Origin: Ktedonobacterales bacterium | Lineage (GTDB): Bacteria > Chloroflexota > Ktedonobacteria > Ktedonobacterales > JADMIN01 | Direction: 5' to 3' | Assembly: GCA_025450405.1 (NCBI GenBank) | Contig: JANWHL010000204.1 | Coordinates: 1-10,151 of the forward strand | DNA length: 10,151 nucleotides | In this document: positions 1 to 4,999 of the stretch, one piece after another | Layout: every line of letters begins with the position of its first letter | How positions within the stretch are numbered: position 1 is the first letter of the stretch | Made by a program: the position numbers and the translations under genes | Notes under the pieces: generated by a model | Told to the model about the DNA's origin: nothing | Databases searched by the model: none | What the model saw: only the letters and a program-made list of their open reading frames with translations

Positions 1-84
1 AGCATCGGTATCGATCGCGGCGCGAACGCGTCCCCCCATGCGCTCGCCGAGGGCGGCCAGCAGGGTAGCGGGTGCGACCGGCAT
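1..84 (-). CDS. N-terminal fragment of an unidentified protein, runs off the left edge
   Basis: A reading frame begins with ATG at 84-82 and stays open to the window edge, giving 28 residues that start MPVAPATLLAALGERMGG. An AAGGGA sequence lies 8 nt upstream of the ATG, a fair ribosome binding site, and this decided the start. The amphipathic run TLLAALGERMGGRV loosely resembles the first helix of FAD-linked oxidases, but 28 residues are too few to assign a family. The stretch before it on the minus strand (85-118) holds no gene, so this is probably the first gene of its transcript. It may be a chance frame. Confidence 0.4.
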   Translation of the reverse strand, partial: MPVAPATLLAALGERMGGRVRAAIDTDA

Positions 85-118
85 GGGCGGGGTCCCTTCG
101 CGGCGGAGAAGGAGAGGA

Positions 119-191
119 ATTCACAATGAGGAAACGGAGGCGGGGTCCCCCAGTGGGGGCTGGGGGACCCCATTGGGGGCACACAGAGGAG
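119..191 (+). repeat. Dispersed 73-bp direct repeat, copy 1
   Basis: This stretch aligns without gaps to 2352-2424, with 67 of 73 bases the same by eye. Both copies begin ATTCACAATGAGGAAAC and end GGCACACAGAGGAG. In this copy the centre is a perfect inverted repeat, GGGGTCCCCCAG at 142-153 and its complement at 160-171, with a 6-nt G-rich loop. Such a 12-bp GC stem would fold strongly in RNA or single-stranded DNA. No reading frame is conserved convincingly across the two copies, so I read it as a non-coding interspersed element. The two copies flank the antiporter gene pair in the same orientation. Confidence 0.8.
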
Positions 192-577
192 GGCGGGAGA
201 GGGTCCTCACCCCCAGCACCTCTGCCTGCGGGGCGAGGGGGGCCAGACCCGCGGCAATGGCAGCTAAGGACGAGGCGAGTGGAGTCTCACCATTTCCGCG
301 TAGGCCAAGTAGGTGGCCTTCGTAGTCGGAGGCTTGGTCGGGGCGTCCGGTAGACGCCCGTCGCGTCTTCAGAGGGTATCTGGGGGAGGCCCGTCGCATG
401 GCGACCTTCAGGCGGAACCGCCCCTCGGTACAAGTATAGGCATCATTCGCGCGCGACGGCGCTGTAGCCCCTGCCAGCGTCGGATTCGCGCGGGTATATC
501 CCAGTGCGATGTTGACCGACTCGCCCTGGCCGAAGATGTCCAGGCACGTGGAGGCGGTTTCGCGCCATGCCCAAGCG
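192..577. other. Apparent gene-free stretch, possibly with a decayed coding relic
   Basis: I see no convincing gene here. One minus-strand frame stays open through the whole stretch and continues from the frame of the small membrane protein upstream. Part of it (about 420-560, around DIFGQGESVNIALGYTRANP) looks more protein-like than the rest. It has no start with a ribosome binding site of its own, and open frames of this length are common in DNA of this GC content. It could be the remnant of a gene or plain spacer. No terminator with a T tract is evident after the small membrane protein. Confidence 0.4.
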
Positions 578-873
578 CTACGCGGGCTCATCCGGTCCAT
601 GATGGATGTACATAAACATCGCGACATTGATCGGGAGTAGGGCGGCGAACCAGCCCCAGCGGCGTAATTGGGCCATCCGAACCAGCGCGCCGATCCAGGC
701 GAAGGTGCCGAGAAGCGCACCCAATGCCCATAACACCACCGAGCCATAGCCAAGCACGACCCGCGCGGGATATCTCCCGCGATGAATCTGCCAGGGATGA
801 AGAACACGGCCAGCGCAAGCAGAAGAAGGGCGAGACCGATCAACAACACCTTTCGGCTGGTAGATCGCTTCAC
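578..873 (-). pseudogene. Small three-helix membrane protein, frameshifted
   Basis: The gene starts at GTG 873, 8 nt after GGAGG; an in-frame GTG at 882 overlaps the Shine-Dalgarno sequence and is less likely. The first part reads MKRSTSRKVLLIGLALLLLA and continues as one hydrophobic helix ending FFIPGRFIAG. The frame then stops making sense. In a second frame, from about 770 to the stop at 580-578, it reads GYGSVVLWALGALLGTFAWI, then ALVRMAQLRRWGWFAALLPI and a tail MFMYIHHGPDEPA: two more helices with a basic loop. One extra G in the GGG run near 778-776 would join both parts into a protein of about 98 residues. It lies 24 nt after the antiporter stop and was probably co-transcribed with it. 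I do not recognise the family. The lesion may be a sequencing error rather than a true mutation. Confidence 0.7.
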
Positions 874-897
874 GTGCCGCACCTCCCCACGGCTAGG

Positions 898-2184
898 TTA
901 TCCAGCCGGGAAGAAGAAGGCGGCGGCGGCCACCATCACGTAGAAGGCGATGAGCTGCAGACCCTCCAGCCAGGTGGTCTCACCATCCAAACTCACCAGC
1001 GCGTAGACGAAGGTGACGAGGGTGACGATGATCAGCTCCAACTTGGAGAAGACGAGCCCCTGGGCCAGCGGATGGCCTAGCGCCAGACTCGCCAGCAGCA
1101 GCACCGGCGCCACCAGCAGCGCCATCTGCACGCCCGAGCCGGCGGCGATGGCCATCGCCTCTTCCATGTTGTTGCGGAGCGAACAGGTGATGGCGCCGAC
1201 TTGCTCGACCGCGTTGGTAATGAAGGGCAGCACCACGAAGCCGACGAAGAACGGGCGCAGGGGGAACGAGCTCTTGGCCGTGTGGATGATGACGTCGTCC
1301 ATCACCGAGACGAGCACGATGCTGGCGACGACGACGAGCGCGGTTGCCACGGCGAGGATGGCGATGGTGCCGGCGATGCGGCGGCCATTGCCCCGCCGCA
1401 GCTCCGCGCGCTTCGCTCGCGCCTTCGCTTCGTCGTCCTCCTCCGCGCGTTCCAGTCGCTCGACCTCGGTAGGTGCGCCGCCATGTCCATCGCCGAGCAC
1501 TGGCGCGACCTCGGCGACGTGCTCGTGATTCCGCTCCGCGATCTCACGGCGTGCCGCCTCGCCTGCGTGCCGCTCGCCGCGTTCGCGGCGGGAGGGATGG
1601 CCGCGCTCGCCGACGTTGAAGATCGTGGAGGCGAGATAGGCGGCGTAGCTCACCAGCAGCACGATGGCGACGACCACGCTCAGGTGAATCTGGTCGTCGG
1701 GCTTACTCAGCTTGACGGTGCCGTTGCCGACGAAGACCGCCAGCGCGGGCAGGGCGAGGCCGGCGACGGCCAGCGCCAGCATCGAGGCGTAGCTGCCGGC
1801 GCGGTCGGGACTGAAGACCATCCGGCCATTACGCAGGGCGCCGACGAAGATGGAGCTGCCCAACACGAAGAGGGCGTTGCTCACGATCGAGCCGATGATG
1901 AGCGCTTTGATGATTTGGTCAGTTCCTGGCACCGGGGCGATGCCCAGGATGAGCAGGATGCCGATGATGATCTCGGGCGCGTTGCCGAAGGTGGCATCCA
2001 GCAGGCCGCTGGCGACCTCACCATAGTACTGGCCAAGGCGCTCGGTGTAGCTCCCAATGATGGCAGAGAGGGGGACGAGCGAGATCATCGCCAGGATGAA
2101 GATCAGGAGCGGGCGCCACCCGAACAGCACCCCCAACAGGGCCACCGGTAAGGCGAGCAGCAACGGGCTCAGCCACTTCAGCAC
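898..2184 (-). CDS. cax: Ca2+/H+ antiporter, CaCA/CAX family
   Basis: This 428-residue inner-membrane exchanger should export Ca2+ (or Mn2+ and related cations) in exchange for protons. Start GTG 2184 is chosen because GGAGGAGG ends 6 nt before it; TTG 2190 touches that site. About eleven hydrophobic helices are seen in two halves. The first half carries the family's c-1 signature GNAPEIIIGI at residues 67-76, with the cation-binding glutamate E71. The second half has ITNAVEQVGAI (residues 322-332), where the family more often has a GNAAEH-like motif; the glutamate (E327) is kept. The halves are joined by a charged, histidine-containing loop at about residues 191-269, longer than the acidic loop usual in bacterial CAX proteins of roughly 350-370 residues. 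A structured leader precedes it and a small membrane protein gene follows it. Ion specificity cannot be told from sequence alone. Confidence 0.93.
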   Translation of the reverse strand: MLKWLSPLLLALPVALLGVLFGWRPLLIFILAMISLVPLSAIIGSYTERLGQYYGEVASGLLDATFGNAPEIIIGILLILGIAPVPGTDQIIKALIIGSIVSNALFVLGSSIFVGALRNGRMVFSPDRAGSYASMLALAVAGLALPALAVFVGNGTVKLSKPDDQIHLSVVVAIVLLVSYAAYLASTIFNVGERGHPSRRERGERHAGEAARREIAERNHEHVAEVAPVLGDGHGGAPTEVERLERAEEDDEAKARAKRAELRRGNGRRIAGTIAILAVATALVVVASIVLVSVMDDVIIHTAKSSFPLRPFFVGFVVLPFITNAVEQVGAITCSLRNNMEEAMAIAAGSGVQMALLVAPVLLLASLALGHPLAQGLVFSKLELIIVTLVTFVYALVSLDGETTWLEGLQLIAFYVMVAAAAFFFPAG

Positions 2185-2200
2185 GCGCAACCTCCTCCAG

Positions 2201-2254
2201 ACCGACCCGCGGCGCCCATGTGTATCGCCGGTCTCCCGGCGGGCGCGGGTCGGT
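2201..2254 (-). promoter_or_regulatory. Strong inverted repeat in the antiporter mRNA leader
   Basis: An 11-bp perfect inverted repeat (ACCGACCCGCG at 2201-2211 and its complement at 2244-2254) encloses a second perfect hairpin, CGCCGG-TCTC-CCGGCG at 2226-2241. The pairing can extend inward through GCGCCC/GGGCGC. On the minus strand this fold ends 6 nt before the GGAGGAGG ribosome binding site of the antiporter. It could act in translation control, mRNA stability or protein binding. Some CAX-type genes are under yybP-ykoY Mn2+ riboswitches, but I could not match that motif's conserved loops here. Confidence 0.55.
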
Positions 2255-2351
2255 CACTCAGCACTTCGCCATTCCATTCTACCTGGCGCTGGCAAGTAGT
2301 CACGTCGCGAGGGAAGACGACGTCACAGGGAGGAGGGGGGAATAGGGAGAG

Positions 2352-2424
2352 ATTCACAATGAGGAAACAGAGGCGGGGTCCCCCACTGGGGGCTGGGGTC
2401 CCCCACTTGGGGCACACAGAGGAG
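2352..2424 (+). repeat. Dispersed 73-bp direct repeat, copy 2
   Basis: This is the second copy of the element at 119-191, on the same strand. Its centre differs: instead of one perfect hairpin it has two tandem GGGGTCCCCCACT blocks (2375-2387 and 2395-2407). Each block is followed by a G run that can pair back to its own C run. It ends GGCACACAGAGGAG and passes directly into the GA-rich degenerate repeat that follows. No protein is conserved with copy 1. Confidence 0.8.
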
Positions 2425-2445
2425 CAGAGAGGGGAGACGGAGGAA

Positions 2446-2530
2446 TTAACCGCCGAGGACGCGGAGGACGAGACGTACCCACAGAGAACACAGAGTGCAC
2501 GGAGGAGAGATGAGAGGAGAGACGTAGGGC
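2446..2530 (+). repeat. Degenerate GA-rich intergenic repeat, plus arm
   Basis: The stretch begins AACCGCCGAGGACGCGGA and goes on with short imperfect units such as CACAGAG, ACACAGAG and GCACGGAGG. Repeats of this CACAGAGGACAC type occur between genes in several high-GC and soil bacteria and often give rise to spurious predicted proteins rich in E, D, R and T. I treat the open frames across it as artefacts. It is matched by an inverted arm at 2590-2739. Confidence 0.65.
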
Positions 2531-2589
2531 GGCCGACAGCCCATCTCCCACTACCAGGGCGCACTACGCTTGGTGTCTATTTGGTGGCT

Positions 2590-2739
2590 CGGAGGCGAGA
2601 TGTCCAATCCGCTCTCTCCTCCCTCTCCTCCCTCTCGTTCCGACTCTCCGCGACCTCTGCGGCCTCCGTTCCTCTCAGGCCCTCCGTGTCCTCTGTGCCC
2701 TGTGGTTTCATCTCCGTCTGCGTCCTCGGTGGTTCGTTC
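2590..2739 (-). repeat. Degenerate GA-rich intergenic repeat, minus arm
   Basis: Read on the minus strand, this begins just after the ammonia-lyase stop with AACCACCGAGGACGCAGA, nearly the same opening as the plus arm. It then has ACCACAGGGCACAGAGGACA and further GAG-rich units, ending in a GGGAGGAGAGGGAGGAGAGA tract. The two arms face each other across about 60 nt. They could form an imperfect long hairpin in the transcript of the ammonia-lyase gene, perhaps helping to end it, but no clear T tract is present. Confidence 0.6.
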
Positions 2740-3897
2740 CTAATCTCGGTGTGCCGTGCCGACGATGCGCGCGTAGGCGGCGGGATCGGTGGCGCCTTCG
2801 GTGCAGATGACCAGCGCGCGGGTGGTGGGGCCCACTTCAAGCGCGGCGCGGGCAGCGGCCGCCGCGCGATCCCGCACGAGCGCGAGCAGCCCGCCCAACG
2901 CGGCCGCACCGGTTTCGCCCGCCATTACGCCCGCGGCGGCCAGTTGGCGCATCGACTCGCGGGCACGCTCGTCCTCGATGGCGAGGAAGGCATCGTAGGC
3001 GGCGGAGACCTCGGGCCAGGCGGTTTCCGACGGGGTCTCGCAGTTGAGGCCGGCCATGATGGAGTCGCATGGGCCAGGGAGGCTGACGAGATGGCCAGCC
3101 GCGGCGGAGGCGAGCGCGCAGGCAGCATGGTCCGGCTCGATGCTGACCAGGCGCGGAGACGGCACGGTGCCCGACCGGCGATAATGGCGCGCGGCGGCGG
3201 CAGCCAGCGCGCCGACGCCCACGGGGACGAGGACCAGGTCGGGTCCCGTCTCGCCGCGAGTGGCGAGGGCGTCTTCGATCTCCCAGAAGAGGGTGGAGTA
3301 GCCTTCGGCGACCCAACGCGGGATGTCCTCGTAGCCGGGCCACGAGGTGTCGGAGATCACGAGGCAGCGCGGTCCTGCCTCCGCGGCGGCGCGGGCGACC
3401 GCGTCGTCATAGCCGCCGTCGACGATGACGACCTCGGCGCCCTCGCTGGCGATGCCGTCAAGGCGGGCCTGAGCGGCGCCAGCGGGGACGAAGATGCGCG
3501 CGCCGAGGCCCAGCAGGGATGCCACGTGCGCCACGGCGCGACCGTGGTTGCCGTCGGTAGCGGTGGCAAGGGTCAGGGGGCGCAGAGGGGCGAAGCGCTC
3601 TGCCAGCTCGGCGGCGGTCGCCCAAGGGGCGAGCGGCGCGGCGAGGCGCTCCCGCAGGGCGCGGTAGGTGGCCCACGAGGCGCCCAGAATCTTGAATGCC
3701 GGAAGGCCCAGACGGTGGGACTCGTCCTTGACCCAGAGCCGCGCGATGCCGAGGTCGGCGGCGAGGCTCGGCGCGTCCACCAGCGGCGTGGGGGCGTAGC
3801 CGGGGAGGCGCGCGTGGAACGCGAGTGGTTCGCGATCGGGCGCGATCGCGTCGGGCACGGCGGTACGATGGGGATTGAGGAAGACACGGGCGGGCAT
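2740..3897 (-). CDS. Diaminopropionate ammonia-lyase family PLP enzyme
   Basis: This 385-residue cytoplasmic enzyme belongs to the fold-type II pyridoxal-phosphate family. The closest match I recall is 2,3-diaminopropionate ammonia-lyase (YgeX/DpaL), which turns diaminopropionate into pyruvate and ammonia. Visible hallmarks are the PLP lysine K69 in LPAFKILGAS, the phosphate- and substrate-contacting loop ATDGNHGR (113-120), DTSWPGYEDIPRWVAEGY, a VPVGVGALAA loop, the SIMAGLNCETPS segment and MAGETGAAALGG near the C-terminus, ending in a VICTEGATD motif. These follow the YgeX order closely, and the length is close to the family's roughly 400 residues. ATG 3897 is chosen for its GGAGG 4-5 nt upstream; an open frame extends further upstream but lacks such a site. 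The gene stands alone between repeats and a divergent ATPase remnant, so its pathway is not shown by neighbours. A related ammonia-lyase or threonine dehydratase-like activity remains possible. Confidence 0.88.
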   Translation of the reverse strand: MPARVFLNPHRTAVPDAIAPDREPLAFHARLPGYAPTPLVDAPSLAADLGIARLWVKDESHRLGLPAFKILGASWATYRALRERLAAPLAPWATAAELAERFAPLRPLTLATATDGNHGRAVAHVASLLGLGARIFVPAGAAQARLDGIASEGAEVVIVDGGYDDAVARAAAEAGPRCLVISDTSWPGYEDIPRWVAEGYSTLFWEIEDALATRGETGPDLVLVPVGVGALAAAAARHYRRSGTVPSPRLVSIEPDHAACALASAAAGHLVSLPGPCDSIMAGLNCETPSETAWPEVSAAYDAFLAIEDERARESMRQLAAAGVMAGETGAAALGGLLALVRDRAAAAARAALEVGPTTRALVICTEGATDPAAYARIVGTAHRD

Positions 3898-4021
3898 GAG
3901 AACCTCCTGGGAGTACCTCCAAAATCGCGCGCTGGGCTGGTCCCGAGCCCGCGGGAGCAATTCTACCCCCCCCGCGCGCCGATTGGGGTCGCGACATCGG
4001 GCAGGATCGGAGGAGGGCGTG

Positions 4022-4400
4022 ATGCGATCGGCCACGTTTCCGGTCGGGGGACTGAATTTCGCGGGCTGCGCTCAGGCAATCGAAAAGCCGCCGCGCGCGC
4101 AACGTCATCCTCATCAAATACGCGACGGCGCGCAAGATGCGGCAGACTTTGTTCTGGGCGGCGATCTACAATGTAGTCGCGATCCCGAGTGCCGCCGGCG
4201 TTCTGGCCCCGATTGGGGTGCTCCTCAATCCGGCCATCAGCGTGCTGGCGATGAGCGCATCCTCCATCACCGTCGCGACGAACGCGCTGCTGCTCAAGCG
4301 CGAGGAGCGGCACCCGCGAGACGGAGTGGAGGCCGCGGACGTCACGCAAGCGGACGGTGGGACCGCGCTTCTCAGCGCCCCACCAGGAAAAAGGGAGTGA
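4022..4400 (+). pseudogene. Internally deleted remnant of a copper-type P1B ATPase
   Basis: The left part, from ATG 4022 after GGAGGAGG, reads MRSATFPVGGLNFAGCAQAI. This resembles the start of a heavy-metal-associated domain, but the usual CxxC motif is reduced to one cysteine. About 25 residues later the frame changes. From about 4098 it reads ARNVILIKYATARKMRQTLF and then WAAIYNVVAIPSAAGVLAPI, the typical C-terminal end of CopA-like ATPases, with the last two membrane helices and the conserved MSASSITVATNALLLK segment. The phosphorylation motif (DKTGT), the CPC helix, the actuator and the nucleotide-binding domains are all missing. About 14 residues normally found between VILI and the ATxRKMRQ motif also seem lost. 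An 87-residue frame from ATG 4137 could still be translated. Loss of about 2 kb by deletion or an assembly join are both possible. Confidence 0.75.
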
Positions 4401-4406
4401 TCACGG

Positions 4407-4586
4407 ATGGCCATGGCGATCGATCCGGTTTGTGGTATGGAGGTCGATACCGATCGGCCGGCGGGGACGAGCGAGTACGAGGGCACAACGTACTACTTCT
4501 GCTCGACGGGCTGCAAGCGGCGGTTTGACGCGGCGCCGGAGCAGTTCGCGCCCCAGATGAAGCGGGAGGACGAGGGAGCCAAATAG
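4407..4586 (+). CDS. YHS-domain metal-binding protein
   Basis: This 59-residue protein is almost entirely one YHS domain, a small fold found in or beside copper and other heavy-metal ATPases. It reads IDPVCGMEVD near the start, then YEGTTYYFCSTGCKRRF and a PEQF segment. Cysteines 9, 32 and 36 form the likely metal site. ATG 4407 has GGGAG 9 nt upstream; the next in-frame ATG at 4413 is an alternative. It begins 6 nt after the stop of the ATPase remnant, and its Shine-Dalgarno sequence overlaps that gene's end, so the two were once one operon. It probably bound metal ions in the cytoplasm for the ATPase. With the ATPase broken, its present role is unclear, but the frame itself is intact. Confidence 0.88.
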   Translation: MAMAIDPVCGMEVDTDRPAGTSEYEGTTYYFCSTGCKRRFDAAPEQFAPQMKREDEGAK

Positions 4587-4698
4587 GCGATGGCGCGCGG
4601 GCGGGCGGGCGACACGAATCACGCCAGCCCGATCGTTGTGCCGTGCGCTATGAATTGAACCCGGCGCGCATCACGTGCCCGCCGAGCGGACGCTGGCA

Positions 4699-4727
4699 TT
4701 GACAGCAGGCAAGTCGATCCGTATACT
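4699..4727 (+). promoter_or_regulatory. Near-consensus sigma-70-type promoter
   Basis: A perfect -35 box TTGACA (4699-4704) is followed after exactly 17 nt by TATACT (4722-4727), one base from the -10 consensus. Transcription would begin near 4734. It is by far the best promoter match I noticed in the window. It points toward the secreted protein gene, whose start codon is about 265 nt away. Confidence 0.75.
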
Positions 4728-4733
4728 TTCCTA

Positions 4734-4935
4734 TGGTCGCCGCACCCGCGCCAGGTGGGTCGCGCGATTGGTAGGCCGCGTTTTGTGCCTTCGCGTGTCC
4801 AACGTCTTTCACCGTGCGCGTGTCATGGGGAGCGTTTGCCGCCAGGCAGGGCGTGAAACGCGCGCGCTCGGTTCCTCATCTCAGGTATCGCCAGGTCTCC
4901 CGGGCCGCCAGCGGGGCGGCTCCGGGGTGTTTTTT
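4734..4935 (+). ncRNA. Candidate leader RNA or small RNA ahead of the secreted protein gene
   Basis: The promoter at 4699-4727 and the terminator-like hairpin at 4899-4935 bound a predicted transcript of about 200 nt. Inside is a hairpin with outer stem GCGTTT (4832-4837) and AAACGC (4856-4861), which encloses an inner GCC-GCCA-GGC hairpin. I do not recognise any known riboswitch, 6S, SRP or tmRNA signature. It could be an attenuated leader that decides whether the downstream gene is read, or a free-standing small RNA. No convincing short coding frame with a ribosome binding site was seen in it. This is inferred from layout only. Confidence 0.4.
4899..4935 (+). terminator. Terminator-like hairpin inside the leader
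   Basis: CCCGG-GCCGCC (4899-4909) pairs with GGCGGC-T-CCGGG (4915-4926), an 11-bp stem with one bulged T and a 5-nt loop. T6 follows at 4930-4935. The stem-to-T distance is 3 nt. It lies 64 nt before the start of the secreted protein gene, so if it works it would cut that gene off unless it is read through or refolded. Confidence 0.6.
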
Positions 4936-4999
4936 GTGCCTGGGGCGTGGCCCACGATGGCGTGTGCCATGCCGAGCCGAACAGGAGGGATCGACCAGC

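Noticed and set aside
1288..1300. An exact copy of the 13-bp GATGACGTCGTCC repeat
   Set aside because: It lies inside the antiporter coding sequence and is explained by its codons, so it is probably a chance match. It weakens any claim that the motif is rare.
1201..2151. A 316-codon open frame on the plus strand opposite the antiporter
   Set aside because: Its product is rich in D, E, H and Q, as expected for the antisense of membrane helices. The minus strand encodes a complete CAX protein.
2276..2303. Possible minus-strand promoter of the antiporter (TAGAAT at 2281-2276; a similar TAGAAT at 3965-3960 ahead of the ammonia-lyase)
   Set aside because: The -35 positions are poor (GTGACT at 16 nt for the first, nothing convincing for the second), so only the -10-like boxes are seen and they may be chance.
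2218..4176. A 652-codon open frame on the plus strand opposite the ammonia-lyase gene
   Set aside because: It is the shadow of the minus-strand enzyme and of the GA-rich repeats. The minus strand carries the clear PLP-enzyme motifs and a Shine-Dalgarno sequence.
4137..4400. An independent 87-residue two-helix membrane protein
   Set aside because: The sequence matches the end of CopA-like ATPases, including residues upstream of this ATG, so a remnant of a larger gene explains it better.
4814..4999. N-terminal extension of the secreted protein by 62 residues
   Set aside because: The extension lacks a ribosome binding site and would bury the signal peptide. ATG 5000 has AGGAGGG at good distance and places the signal peptide at the N-terminus.
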